From the NCBI GenBank assembly GCA_028829895.1, contig CM054179.1:110959375-111023374 (forward strand): DNA of 64,000 nucleotides, given 5' to 3'. The stretch's first letter is position 1; every line of letters begins with the position of its first letter. This document shows positions 44,596 to 56,168 of the stretch, one piece after another. The notes under the pieces are model-generated. The model was not told the origin of the DNA, ran no database searches, and saw only the letters and a program-made list of their open reading frames with translations. Position numbers and translations under genes: made by a program. Source of the DNA: Sinotaia quadrata. Lineage: Eukaryota > Mollusca > Gastropoda > Architaenioglossa > Viviparidae.

Positions 44596-45272
44596 TAAAC
44601 TACCAACATTGATCTCTGTTGTTTCACGTTAGCCAGTTTTCTGTGTTTTAGCACTAAGTTTTTGCTCTATAAGCCCTGTTTTGTTCTGTCACACATGAAA
44701 TTGTTCTATGTTTTTTGCACTTGAAAAACTGTTCTGTTTAGTCATACTTTGGAAATGTTCTGTATTTTTGCTTTAAAAGCACTGTTCTGTTTAGTCGCAA
44801 AGTTTTTGTACTGGAAACACTACTCCTTTTTATACACTAAAAGCATTGTTTTCGGTTGTTGCATTCATCAAAAATGTACTAGACCTAAATTTGTGTAATT
44901 AATTGTGAATTATTTCTTTGATTATTGAGTAAACTTATTTTTGTACTCAGTCACATCATTGTTTTCTTATTTCATTTAGATGTTACATCTTGGCATGGTT
45001 TAATAATGTTGGAGTGTATAGCATATAACAAAACTGCCAACAGACTCAGCGACAGATTATCGATCTGTTTTCGTTCTCTCGAATTTCTCCTTTCTTCTTT
45101 CTGACCCCAATAAGGAATAACTTACAGTCTTACAGTCAATGATCGACCAGAAAATATCAAAAGGCCATTTAACCAAAACAAGAATAATTGGCATTAACTC
45201 TTGCCGTACAGGCGTACATGAACTAGATAAACGCCTTCTAGTCTTGATTGTTCCCAAGTAGTTGTTCATGTC
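44592..45272. other. Spacer; decayed CTGTTCTGTTTAGTC repeats
   Basis: Between 44640 and 44880 AAAA(G/C)(C/A)ACTGTTCTGTTTAGTC-like units recur with heavy drift. The 45057-45269 part has a 70-codon minus frame with no recognised domain. Confidence 0.4.
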
Positions 45273-45422
<150 letters not shown>

Positions 45423-45429
45423 TGTGGGA

Positions 45430-45710
45430 AAGTAAATTTGCCTATCCCTATCTTTTAAACTTAATTGTTATATAAATTGTTAAATTGTCAAAGTGACCCG
45501 ACCTTGGGCACTCCTTGTGATGATATGTTTGAGTTTGAGTAAACAACTCTGGTGGAGAATATGCTAGAAAATTGCTGGTGCAATCCAAACCAGCTCCAAA
45601 TGGGTGAGTATTTTTCTGACTAATATTATCACACTTGTTCATAGCAATTTTATCCAAAGGGGATGAACCGAAAATTCGCCAAGTGAGTGAGACGAGTGGT
45701 GTCGACATAT
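45430..45710 (-). repeat. Dispersed repeat family 1, copy 2
   Basis: Read on minus it matches 36541-36800: TGGTTTGGATTGCACCAGC, TATCATCACAAGGAGTGCCC, AAGGTCGGGTCA and AACAATTTATATAACAATTA, then GGGATAGGCAAA, CACAC and a long TATC run. The microsatellite junction is at the same place as in copy 1, so the TATC run is part of the element or of its insertion target. Confidence 0.65.
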
Positions 45711-46689
45711 ATCGACACCTGAGAATAAGGTGTGAGCAGCTCCATCATTGTTACCCGAAAGAACAGAATCTGTAATGGTAGAAGCCTACTGCCAAACATT
45801 TCATTCTTTGAACAACGCTTAATCATCATTAGTAAAGTTTACAGATAGTACACTCTCCGGAAAGTGAGACTGTAAAAACATGTTCTTGTTTTGTGTAGGA
45901 GACAGTATGCGTATAATGCACTGTGTGTATGTGTGGGGGTGGGGGTGGGGGTGGGTTTTTCCCTGTAAGTGTATCCGCGAAATGTTTTAAGGTTAGCATT
46001 AAATCTATAAATAGTTCGCGACAACCATCACTGGATAAAATGGCGGGGTTTTCCTCCCTGGATGGCAAACATGTAGAGAGATATCAATTTGGAGAGGTCG
46101 CTTTCTTGGCAACAAAAGCCCGGAAATTAGGACTACGGCTGTCTACTCATTCCTCATGAAACAGAGTGCTTCACCTTTGAGAGCAACCTCACGTAATACC
46201 GACCAGGTGAGCTGGTCATTGCCTACAAAACGTAATTAATTAATTATGCATTTCTACGACTAACACACACACGCACGCATGAGGGTGATGGGTTTTTCCC
46301 AAAGTTACAGCAGTTTATTGAGTTTGCTTGCTCAAATTCTTCAATTCTTTAGCAGGTAAACAGAAAGGCAGGAAAGATATAAAACGCAAACGGAAATTTA
46401 ACAGAAGTCGGAAATGAAAAACGATAGTAGACTGGGGTATGTTGTGTAATCAAGATCTGATGATGCATCTGAAAACAACCATTTCTTTGATTATAAGACT
46501 GAATTTTCATGGAGGCTGTGGTGGTGGTGGTGGTGACGACAACGACGACGATTCAAAATTACTGAACAAATGTAACTTATTTTAGATCCAGACATTAGTC
46601 ATCAGACTGACAGACATTAGGTGTAGAGGAAAATAAAATTATATCACAGACTATATCATTCTACATGACTAATTCGCGCATCGAGGCCA
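45711..46689. other. Spacer; weak exon-like patch at 46020-46215
   Basis: G-rich (GTGGGGGTGGGGGT) tract at 45931-45955. At 46020-46215 a less AT-rich patch has a plus donor-like GACCAG/GTGAGC but no recognisable frame. A short GGT/GACGAC triplet patch lies at 46518-46550. Confidence 0.35.
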
Positions 46690-46930
46690 ACCAGGATCAT
46701 GACTTTCATTAGCCTGACCCGCTAATGCCACGACCCAACCGGCCACAACCAGGATCACGAGTTTCATTAGCCTGACCCGCCAATGTCACGACCAGCAGGC
46801 CAGGATCACAACTTAATAGCCTTATCAAGCATGCCAAGATCACGACTTTCATTAGCCTGACCCGCTAATGTCACGACCCAGCTGGCCACAACCAGAATCA
46901 CGTCTTTCATTAGCCTGACTCGCCCCGTAG
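46690..46930. repeat. Minisatellite, unit about 58 bp, 4 copies
   Basis: ACCAGGATCACGACTTTCAT, TAGCCTGACCCGCTAATG and TCACGACCCAGC. One copy is truncated. Confidence 0.88.
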
Positions 46931-47920
46931 TCCTGATGATAACCAGTACATTTGGGGTTGTGATTGTTGCGATGATTTGTGCCAGTCTGACTTACAAGTG
47001 AGGGTAGTACAATAAACATAGTGCCTAGAAATACAGATAAAATTAGACTCCAATAATTATACGTATCTGCGGGACTGGGGGTTTACCATATTGCAATACT
47101 CGAGTGTACAATACTTGTGTATGTAAAACATTTAGCGACTACGTGCGTGTGTGATGTTTAACGAAGCCACGTGACCGTGTCTAACGCTCCAACATTTATG
47201 GGACAAATGTTCACGCATGAGATAAATCTGTTTGATAACTGCTAACATATTTCTAGGTGCATGCAAATGACTTAACGTGATGGGGGTGTAGCTCATAACA
47301 AAATGACAACATGCAAGTAGGTGAGTGAGTGAATGAGTATAACCTACAGTCCACTAAACTGGAAAAAAAGAACTCACACACACAAACGCACACGCGCGTA
47401 CAGAAAATGCTACAAGAAAAAAGAAATTTGTGTTAACAACAACAAATCATTTATTGATAAACATTAATACTGCACAACCGTAAATGGATAATTTCGTTCA
47501 CACTTGGAGGAACATGGCGACATGAAAGAGAAACTCGCTCATGCAGTAACCTGAACACTTACACCCCAGGGAAATAATATCACATCCACATGGCAACTCT
47601 GATTCAACAATATAATATGAACGTGCTAATCTCCTCCCCGGAAGAAAATAATAATTTCAAGCACTAATTTATTAGATGTCAAAATATTAATCAAAGTAAG
47701 CTAATAGCTTCAATATAGTGTTCTTGAAATGAATGTAAACCTTTACAGAAACTACCTAGCCCAGGTTACCAATAAGCGAAGGTTGAGTAATGAGTAACTG
47801 TATTCCATACCTATATGATGTTACGAGCGTGATTTTCCTGAAAAAGAAGAACAGATGTCCGAAGAAAAAGTGTCAACACACATCCAAGTGTCACGGTGCA
47901 CAAGTCTGTGTCGGCATTGT
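46931..47920. other. Spacer
   Basis: Nothing recognised. Confidence 0.35.
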
Positions 47921-48030
47921 GACATGACTACGACCAACATAACAGAGAGAGAGGCACGTCACAGCCGGAATTGTGACACGACTACGACCAACATAACAGA
48001 GAGAGAAGCACGTCACAGCCGGCAGCACAC
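47921..48030. repeat. 54-bp tandem duplication
   Basis: CATTGTGACATGACTACGAC, CAACATAACAGAGAGAGAGG and CACGTCACAGCCGG occur twice. To the right (48060-48240) decayed GTAGCAAAGT repeats continue. Confidence 0.88.
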
Positions 48031-48894
48031 TGTAGCGAAATGCTACATCTCTCTCAAAGTTGATGGTGTAACAGGTTAGCAAAGTGTACCTCTGACATAC
48101 AGCAGTTTGTGTAGCAAAGTCTGAAAGCAATGAAGTAGCGAAGTCACGCAGCACCGATGTAGTAAAGTGTAATATTCCTGTAGCAAAGCAAACACCGAAT
48201 GTAGCGAAACAGCAGCGTGTATATGTGGCAAGTGTAACAACGTTGATGTGTGACATAGGTCACAATGCTAGTCAGCACCACGAAGTCACGAAACACTTCT
48301 GTTGCCGTCAGGAGATAGTCAAAGAACTGTCAGTAAAATGGAAAGTAACAGCACTCATGTAACAATAAGTAGCAAAGTCATCTTCCAATCGAATGAAATT
48401 GTTTTTACTTTTGCTCTAAAGTCACGTTCTGTCTGAAAAGAAAATAGATTCAATTCCTCTCAGAAAGCATTGATTTTTTTTTCTCGAAACAAAATCTTAT
48501 TTTCTTTGGTGAAATATGTTGCCAATGGTCACAGTGACCCTAGCAACGCAGTCTGAGTTACAGTTACTGTTCCAGAGGATGACTAAAATTACTCTATCTC
48601 ACTTTCTGACTCTCTGACCAGATATCAGGTCTTCCTATATAACCTGTGCAGAATTCAGTGGAAAAAAAATAATAAATGGTTGGAGGCATGATTACATCGT
48701 CACTCGCCAAAGAAAATAAGATCATGACTAGTGATAAACACAATGCTAAATCACTGCGTTCTAAGTCAAGGCAAACATCTAGTCGTTCGGACACTCTTAA
48801 GTCTAGTCAAAATAAATTAACACCCCCCCCCCCCAAATCCTGCTATCAGACAGACAATCGGACTGACAAACAGATTAGACGTGCCTTGTTTCGT
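48031..48894. other. Spacer; decayed GTAGCAAAGTC repeats at left
   Basis: C run at about 48823-48833. No exon is supported. Confidence 0.4.
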
Positions 48895-49070
48895 GACACG
48901 CTCCAACATTGATGTAAGCAAGTGTCTGCATTAAGTGCTCTCCTCTTCATTTAACCGAATGACTGCAATTTGTGTTCCAGCATTGATGTAAGCAAGTGTC
49001 TGCAATAAGTGTTCTACTGTTCATTTAAACGAATGACTGTAATATGTGTTCCAGCATTTATGAATGCTGT
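48895..49070. repeat. Repeat, unit about 80 bp, 2-2.5 copies
   Basis: CATTGATGTAAGCAAGTGTC, TGCATTAAGTG and TTCATTTAACCGAATGACTG occur twice, plus a partial third (TTCCAGCATTTATGAATG). Confidence 0.85.
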
Positions 49071-50329
49071 GTCTAATTCTCCAGTACTTATGTGACTTAT
49101 GATACCTAAACTGTGACGTCAGTCATTTTCTTGATGCATATCTAGCCTACCCCGATTTTATGCATAAATCACGGATAGTGTCTAAATTTATATCTCTAAA
49201 TGTTTTGCGAAAACAAATTATGATTTCTAATTTTCCAACAGTTTGAGGCCTAAATTACCTTAAGCCCAATAATTTGACAGTTAAGCTGTGATTATATCTA
49301 CTATTCCAACGATTTATTAAAGCTACATTATTAGGTCTAATGATCGAACAATTTCAAAATCTAACTTGTTAATATCTAATGCCCCAACGGTTTACGAAAT
49401 AGTTCGTGAGATTGCGCAATACTCCAATGATTTACGAAACATTCGTGTGACTCGGTGTTAATGCTCTTAAAGCTTCCAGTACAGTCTTTACGCCTAATCA
49501 AAAATTACATGTTCCGACGGCTTACGAAATCTACGTTAAGTTTATATGTTTGGTGTTGCAGCAGCTTACTCAACCTTCATTGCATTCTGTTTTAATGCTC
49601 CAACAGCTTACACAACTTCCAATGTGGTTAGTTTTAATGTTCCAGCGGTTCGAACAAATACGATGTACGAAACTTCGTAGTAACTCAGCTTACTGCTTGC
49701 GTTTTTTACGAACTCTGGATTGCCGAATTCTTAATTGCTTACTAACGCATAACAGTAGCGCAAAATTACTTCAGTTGTATAATTGCCAGTGAATATGTGT
49801 GTGTGCTTACGCAAGTGTTTGTGCGTATGGACGTAAATCCTTATGCATAATAAAATATTTCATTTCTTGATAGGATTTCATGAGATTAAGTCACTAAGTC
49901 AAATTTAAACAAGAGTTAACTTTTGTTCATAGTTTGTTAGTTTGTGTGCTGTTTTTTGTGGTTTATATTTTAGTGAGTGTGCGTGCGTGCACGCGCGAGT
50001 GAATTATCTTCTTTAATTTCATGTGTGGTTTCACTCCTGTTATCGAAAGTATTTGAACTATTAGCCCACATTGCCCTACATGACTAAGAAGTGCGATTTG
50101 TCTACCGTAGCGTGTACGCCATGTTTAAATGTCTGATGCAATCGTTTCTTGCCGCCTGCTGCTCCCGCGTAGATGACGAATTGTATGACGTGTTCAGACA
50201 GTTAGTTTGTTTGACGTGGCGATGCCACAGCAAACTTGTGAGACGTGCTAAATAATGGATCTGGTGATGTGTTCGTTGGTTTGTGTGGTTAACTCTTTGC
50301 TTATTGACGTCAACAAGTTTGATACGTAC
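49071..50329. other. AT-rich DNA with extinct repeats
   Basis: From 49180 to 49640 words such as CCAACGGTTTACGAAA, CCAATGATTTACGAAAC and CCGACGGCTTACGAAAT recur at 50-70 bp, an old minisatellite. TGACGTCA lies at 49114-49121 and 50305-50312. Confidence 0.45.
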
Positions 50330-50545
50330 GCACTGGAGTTAGGACTTATTTCGCTGGTGATGTGTTCGTTTATACGGTTAATTTTTGGTATAGTGGTGAT
50401 GTGTTCGTTTGTTTATACCGTTAATTCTTAGTATTTTGATGATGTGTTCGTTTGTTTATACCGTTAATTCTTGGTATAGTGGTGATGTGTCGGTTAATTC
50501 TTGGTATAGTGATGATGTCTCCGTTAATTCTTGGTATAGTGATTC
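50330..50545. repeat. Minisatellite, unit 28-50 bp, 5-6 copies
   Basis: GGTGATGTGTTCGTTTGTTT, ATACCGTTAATTCTTGGTAT and AGT, with several deleted variants. Confidence 0.88.
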
Positions 50546-51329
50546 ACTAAGTTTAGTGACGGGTTAAAGTTGTAAAAGTATTGTCTATATGTTCATGAAC
50601 AGTTTAATGTCTTGATACATATTAATGTTTTATACAGATTCATGTCTGGTATTTCTGTAAGGCGCTTTGATCATGCACTTACAAGTGCGATCTAGCTCTA
50701 ATGTACGTCATTTTCATAATTATTGTCAATAGTACTAGTAGCGGTTATGTCGTTGGTGTTGTTATAATTATTCTTTTTTGATTTTTTTTTAATATTATTC
50801 TTTTTTAGTAGTAGTAGTAGTGTGAAGTTGGGGGTGGGAGGGCGATTGAAGTTATTATAATTTCCCTCCATCCCGGACTCCCTGCCACCATAGGCAGTCC
50901 CCCAAACGCACCATAGCCCCACAAAACGCCCCTTGTGGCTGGTCACCCATGTTGGACAGAACAAAAGATAGATTGTGCAGAATAGAAGACTGGAAGACAA
51001 GAATAATAGCTCCGAGACCCTGATAACTACAGCCAGGGTTATTTAAAGAACTGACATTAACATGCCACATGAAGTATGCCATACAAAAACGAGTTACTAA
51101 ATATCCAAATAAATATATTTTATTTAGAAAGAAAACAGAAATGTAACTCTTCGTTGCGAAGATTACTTAACAATATTACAATGAATACCATGAGTAACAA
51201 AGGTTCTTTTATTTTTCATATAACTATGTGAGAGTCTTTCCACAATAAAAAAAATAAAAGTAGGAAGTTAAGGTAGATAACAAAACTACAAAACCTTCGG
51301 CAGTTATACACAGCGGATGGCTGTCGTCT
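50546..51329. other. Spacer with a less AT-rich patch at 50860-50970
   Basis: The patch has a minus frame reading MGDQPQGAFCGAMVRLG that I do not recognise; no splice context. Not called. Confidence 0.35.
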
Positions 51330-51640
51330 GCGTAGATTTTAACTAGCATAAGGAGTAAAAATAGCTCACATAAAGATACATGTGCAGTTTAACTAGCATA
51401 AGGAGTAAAAATAGCTCACATAAAGATACAAGTACAGTTTAACTAGCATAAGGAGTAAATAACTCGCATAATGATACATCTATAGTTTAACTAGCATAAG
51501 GAGTAAAACTAGCTCATATAAACATACATGTATAGTTTAACTAGCATAAGGAGTAAAAATAGCTCATATAAACATACATGTATAGTTTAATTGGCATAAG
51601 GGGTAAAAATAGCTCATATAAACATTCGTGTTCAGTATAT
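51330..51640. repeat. Minisatellite, unit about 47-49 bp, 6-7 copies
   Basis: CAGTTTAACTAGCATAAGGA, GTAAAAATAGCTCACATAAA and GATACA. Copies drift to CATATAAACATACATG at the right. Confidence 0.92.
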
Positions 51641-51789
51641 GGGTGAGACGGAAGTACAGCGTATCTTGGCTCTACGGTCAAGCGGTCTTGGTCTGCCAGA
51701 TCTTAATACTGACTGATTAAGCATTCACCTCGCGCTGCTACGCACTATCAATTGGGAATTTGGCCCTCTGGCCTAAAACGTTTGTGCAC

Positions 51790-51935
51790 CCCTGGTCTAT
51801 GCTGCCAGTTACGTATGCAGTGATATTAGAAAGTGCCAGTCTGGGGTATGCTGACAATTACGTTTATAGAGATAATTATTAGAAAGTGTCAGTCTGGGGG
51901 GTGTACTAACAATTACTTATTCAGTGACATTAGAG
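51790..51935. repeat. Minisatellite split by the hAT insertion, left part
   Basis: Units of about 50 bp: AGTGATATTAGAAAGTGCCA, GTCTGGGGTATGCTGACAAT and TACGT. The same unit resumes at 53297, so the array existed before the transposon landed. Confidence 0.88.
51928..51935. repeat. hAT target-site duplication, left
   Basis: CATTAGAG, repeated exactly at 53297-53304 on the far side of the element. Confidence 0.95.
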
Positions 51936-51989
51936 CAGGGGCGGGCAAACTCTGGCCCGCGGGCCAAATCTGGCACGCGAAGCATTTTT

Positions 51990-52105
51990 TGTTGTCCCGC
52001 CAAGCTATTCACAGTTAACATTGCTTTTGGCCCGCCAAGCTATTCACAGTTATTGCTTTTGGCCCGCAAAGCCATTCACACTTATTGCTTTTGGCCCGCA
52101 AAACA
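51990..52105. repeat. hAT subterminal repeats
   Basis: TTTTGGCCCGC(C/A)AAGCTATTCACAG-type units, four copies at about 30-35 bp. GGCCCGC also recurs at 51954 and near the right end (53234, 53263). Such subterminal motifs are typically where hAT transposases bind (family knowledge). Confidence 0.8.
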
Positions 52106-52527
52106 AAAGTCACTAAAACAATTGGGCATTGTTATACGCTGCCAAACAGCCAAGGCTAAACTAGTCTAAAGACTACATGTAATTTTAACAGTTTGAATTA
52201 CTCACACAGAATGGTGTGCACATGTACAATTTATGCCTGCTGTTATATATATTACACTATCTCCTTATAGTTCATTGACTTTTGAACTCTCCTAGGCCTA
52301 GGATAGATCTACAATAATAATGTATGTCAGCATTTGTACTCTGCCTCATCCGTGACCTGACCTTCACCGCTACAATTGGTGAGAGGAAGGAGGGCTGGAG
52401 GTGAACGGAGGTGTGCGAATTTGAAACTCGCAGTCTTCTGCCATCACAACCGAACTGGTTGTTGCATTTCTGCTATTTCTTTGCCACTATTCCCCCATCC
52501 CCACAATCATGTCTGCAACCCCAGCAT

Positions 52528-53103
52528 CCTAAAAAATTTAAAGTGGATATGGAAAGTCGGACATTTAACTCTGAGTGGACGAGAAGTACTTTTTCATAGA
52601 ACGATTTGGACAAGCTCAGTGTCTGATCTGTTTGAAAACTGTTGCTGTCTTAATGTGCACTGTCACTGGGAAACAGTACACTTAACTTTGAAATTTTTTT
52701 TAATGTCTGCCTCTGAGAAAAATACTACTATTGCTAAACTCACAGGCAATATAGAGAAAAGCAGTTTGATGTTTCATAAGCAAACATCTGTGCATGAAAA
52801 AGTGACACATGCCAGTTATGAAGTTTCACTACTCCTTGCTCAAAGAATGAGTTAAAAGCAAAGTTCCGCACTTCTTCTCCTCTTTCTTTTTTCCGTGATG
52901 TCATCCTACCATCAGGCAAGTTTCCACATTTTATTAAACATGCTCAGCGCATTGTAGCTATGTTCGGAGGCACATTTTGCTGTGAACAACTGTTCTCAAA
53001 GATGAAATATACAAAGAGTCGCCTTCGCTCTCAACTCTCTGACCGTCATCTAAATGACATTCTTCGCTTGTCAACCTCATCAGTTCAGCCAGATATTGAA
53101 TAA
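52528..53103 (+). pseudogene. hAT transposase relic (N- and C-terminal parts)
   Basis: The start PKKFKVDMESRTFNSEWTR (52528-52584, frame 1) is followed after a frame change by SASEKNTTIAKLTGN and KQTSVHEKVTHASYEVSLLL (frame 2, to about 52845). It then changes frame again to NELKAKFRTSS, KFPHFIKHAQRIVAMFGG, CEQLFSKMKYTKSRL and QLSDRHLNDILRLS, ending at TAA 53101-53103. The last part is the hAT C-terminal dimerisation region; the first resembles the N-terminus of transposases of the GTF2IRD2/ZBED-like group. The catalytic middle is missing, with the junction near 52845-52860, and frameshifts are present, so it cannot encode transposase. Confidence 0.85.
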
Positions 53104-53296
53104 TTTATTTATTGTAAGCAACACCATCCATCTCATTAATCTTTCATTGAAACAGAGTTAGTTTTTTAAAAATTATTTTTGTTCTCATTTTATATTCTGA
53201 ACTTGCTGGACTTGTGATATTTGGTCGTCTATCCGGCCCGCGAACTGTTCCAACAGTTTTATCTGGCCCGCGGTCTCAAAAGTTTGCCCGCCCCTG

Positions 53297-53450
53297 CATT
53301 AGAGTGTGTCAGGCTGTACTAACAATTACGTATATAGTGATATCAGTGCGTGTCAGTCAGGGGTGTGTACTGACAATTACGTATACAGTAATATTACAGT
53401 GTGTCAGTGTGTACTGACAATTAAGCATACAGTATTATTATGAGCCAGCA
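53297..53450. repeat. Minisatellite split by the hAT insertion, right part
   Basis: CATTAGAGTGTGTCAGG, TGTACTAACAATTACGTATA and TAGTGATATCAGTGCGTGTC continue the array seen at 51790-51935; about three copies. Confidence 0.88.
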
Positions 53451-53504
53451 ATGATTCATGCACTTATAATAGAGGTTTTATATCTGAGCCAACAAATGAT
53501 GCAT

Positions 53505-53695
53505 AATATTAGATTTTGTTTGTACCAATAAGTAGGTATGCAGTGGTGTTAATTTTGTTTGTACCAATAAGTAGGTATGCAGTGGTGTTAATTTTGTTTG
53601 TACCAATAAGTAGGTATGCAGTGGTGTTAATTTTGTTTGTACCAATAAGTAGGTATGCAGTGGTGTTAATTTTGTTTGTAACAATGATGCTAACT
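53505..53695. repeat. 39-bp minisatellite, 4 copies
   Basis: TTTTGTTTGTACCAATAAGT plus AGGTATGCAGTGGTGTTAA, four identical copies and partial flanks. Open in several frames only because 39 is divisible by three. Confidence 0.95.
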
Positions 53696-53985
53696 TTGTT
53701 TTTACCAGCGATGTTAATTTTCTTGCGTGAGTCAACAGCGTCTCAGACATTAATGTTTCGGTTTGTTTATATTAGCCAGAAATAACTACCGCAAAACGGT
53801 TGTTGTCTATAGTGTTTGGAGACATTGTGCAGTAGCTCAAGTTTCAAGTCGCTCACTGAATTATTTCAGAATTGTGAACTGACTGATGATGAAAAACTGG
53901 ACAAACCAAAATTTTAAGAGGAAAAGAAGTTTTATTTAAAAGGTTTAGTTTTCATTTCTAGACTCTCCTTACCAAGGTTATACTC
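53696..53985. other. Spacer
   Basis: Nothing recognised. Confidence 0.4.
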
Positions 53986-54800
53986 CCGGCGGATCTCATC
54001 GGAATGACTGTCATGGTAACAGTAGTTAATGAAACATAGTCACGGCTACTGGGGTACCTCATTAGAATGTGTCATGGTAACAGTAGTTAATGAAACATAG
54101 TCACGGCTACTGGGGTACCTCATTAGAATGTGTCATGGTAACAGTAGTTAATGAAACATAGTCACGGCTACTGGGGTACCTCATTAGAATGTGTCATGGT
54201 AACAGTAGTTAATGAAACATAGTCACGGCTACTGGGGTACCTCATTAGAATGTGTCATGGTAACAGTAGTTAATGAAACATAGTCACGGCTACTGGGGTA
54301 CCTCATTAGAATGTGTCATGGTAACAGTAGTTAATGAAACATAGTCACGGCTACTGGGGTACCTCATTAGAATGTGTCATGGTAACAGTAGTTAATGAAA
54401 CATAGTCACGGCTACTGGGGTACCTCATTAGAATGTGTCATGGTAACAGTAGTTAATGAAACATAGTCACGGCTACTGGGGTACCTCATTAGAATGTGTC
54501 ATGGTAACAGTAGTTAATGAAACATAGTCACGGCTACTGGGGTACCTCATTAGAATGTGTCATGGTAACAGTAGTTAATGAAACATAGTCACGGCTACTG
54601 GGGTACCTCATTAGAATGTGTCATGGTAACAGTAGTTAATGAAACATAGTCACGGCTACTGGGGTACCTCATTAGAATGTGTCATGGTAACAGTAGTTAA
54701 TGAAACATAGTCACGGCTACTGGGGTACCTCATTAGAATGTGTCATGGTAACAGTAGTTAATGAAACATAGTCACGGCTACTGGGGTACCTCATTAGAAT
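53986..54800. repeat. 61-bp minisatellite, about 13 near-identical copies
   Basis: TGTCATGGTAACAGTAGTTA, ATGAAACATAGTCACGGCTA and CTGGGGTACCTCATTAGAAT plus G. I find no differences between internal copies by eye; only the first (GATCTCATCGGAATGAC) is diverged. Confidence 0.97.
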
Positions 54801-54881
54801 AACATTAATGATTTAGTTCACGAGGCAATCTCCATGTTTTGGAAGCTTGTACTTTTTTTTCCCGTCAATGTCCGATGGTTT

Positions 54882-55500
54882 GATTTTACGTTTGTTAGGT
54901 TTCATTTATTTATTGTGTTGGAGCTGGATAACTGGTTGATTTCATAAATGATTTTACGTTTGTTAGGTTTCATTTATTTATTGGGTTGGAGCTGGATAAC
55001 TGGATGATTTAATAAATGATTTTACGTTTGTTAGGTTTCATTTATTTATTGTGTTGGAGCTGGATAACTGGTTGATTTCATAAATGATTTTACGTTTGTT
55101 AGGTTTCATTTATTTATTGTGTTGGAGCTGGATAACTGGTTGATTTAATAAATGATTTTACGTTTGTTAGGTTTCATTTATTTATTGTGTTGGAGCTGGA
55201 TAACTGGTTGATTTAATAAATGATTTTACGTTTGTTAGGTTTCATTTATTTATTGTGTTGGAGCTGGATAACTGGTTGATTTAATAAATGATTTTACGTT
55301 TGTTAGGTTTCATTTATTTATTGTGTTGGAGCTGGATAACTGGTTGATTTAATAAATGATTTTACGTTTGTTAGGTTTCATTTATTTATTGTGTTGGAGC
55401 TGGATAACTGGTTGATTTAATAAATGATTTTACGTTTGTTAGGTTTCATTTATTTATTGTGTTGGAGCTGGATAACTGGTTGGTTTCATAAATGATTTTG
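54882..55500. repeat. 68-bp minisatellite, 9 copies
   Basis: GATTTTACGTTTGTTAGGTT, TCATTTATTTATTGTGTTGG, AGCTGGATAACTGGTTGATT and T(A/C)ATAAAT. Almost homogeneous; starts 80 bp after the 61-bp array. Confidence 0.97.
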
Positions 55501-55879
55501 CGTTTCTTAGAATTTTAAAAATATGATTGTTTTCTTGCTGGCTGAGTGATTGGTTGATTTGATGGTTGATTTTCCGTTCGTTGGATTTTTGTTGATTGTT
55601 ATCAGAATGCCTGATAGTTTTTTATTCGTGAATTTGTTCCTCAAACGTCAATTTATTCCTTATATTTGTTTTATCAAATTGTCATTTATAGTTTTTCTCT
55701 TAAATTCCTCTCTCCTGTTCGTTTTTTTCGTATTACTTATTTTACCGTGAAATAACTGCCTATACTTAACTGTCTCTAGAATGAACCAGATTTTTAAATT
55801 GACAGTTTAACATGTCACAACTCCACAGCAATCCATTATCGATAATACATTTTTATGTTTTGAGCCTTTCAATCAAATA
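55501..55879. other. AT-rich spacer
   Basis: Decayed GGTTGATTTGATGG words near the array; nothing else. Confidence 0.4.
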
Positions 55880-56168
55880 TATAGCCATTTCATTATAAGT
55901 AATAAATTTTACCTTTTAAGCCTTCTGATCAAATGTATATGCCATTTCATTATAAGTAATAAATTTTACCTTTTAAGCCTTCTGTTAATGTATATGCCAT
56001 TTCATTATAAGTAATAAATTTTACCTTTTAAGCCTTCTGTTAATGTATATGCCATTTCATTATAAGTAATAAATTTTACCTTTTAAGCCTTCTGTTAATG
56101 TATATGCCATTTCATTATAAGTAATAAATTTTACCTTTTAAGCCTTCTGTTAATGTATATGCCATTTC
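55880..56168. repeat. 55-bp minisatellite, about 5 copies
   Basis: TATATGCCATTTCATTATAA, GTAATAAATTTTACCTTTTA and AGCCTTCTGTTAATG. The first copy has GATCAAATG instead of GTTAATG. Confidence 0.93.

Larger units (their letters stand above)
51936..53296 (+). mobile_element. hAT-family DNA transposon, internally deleted, 1361 bp
   Basis: Perfect 16-bp terminal inverted repeats CAGGGGCGGGCAAACT (51936-51951) and its complement (53281-53296), flanked by an exact 8-bp target duplication, the signature of hAT elements. CAGGGG-type termini are known from the hAT (Charlie-like) group. Subterminal DNA is rich in GGCCCGC motifs on both sides. Inside, only the first and last parts of a transposase remain (see 52528-53103). 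Full-length relatives are normally longer, so this is a non-autonomous deletion derivative. The intact termini and duplication suggest it is not very old. Confidence 0.93.

Noticed and set aside
45829..46068. Pro-rich minus frames near 45.9 kb
   Set aside because: Caused by the GTGGGGGTGGGGGT tract.
52376..52855. 159-codon frame as an intact transposon gene
   Set aside because: Only its last half matches a transposase N-terminus; the first part is non-coding element DNA and the catalytic centre is absent.
53478..53785. Pair of opposed 90-codon frames
   Set aside because: 39-bp repeat artefact.
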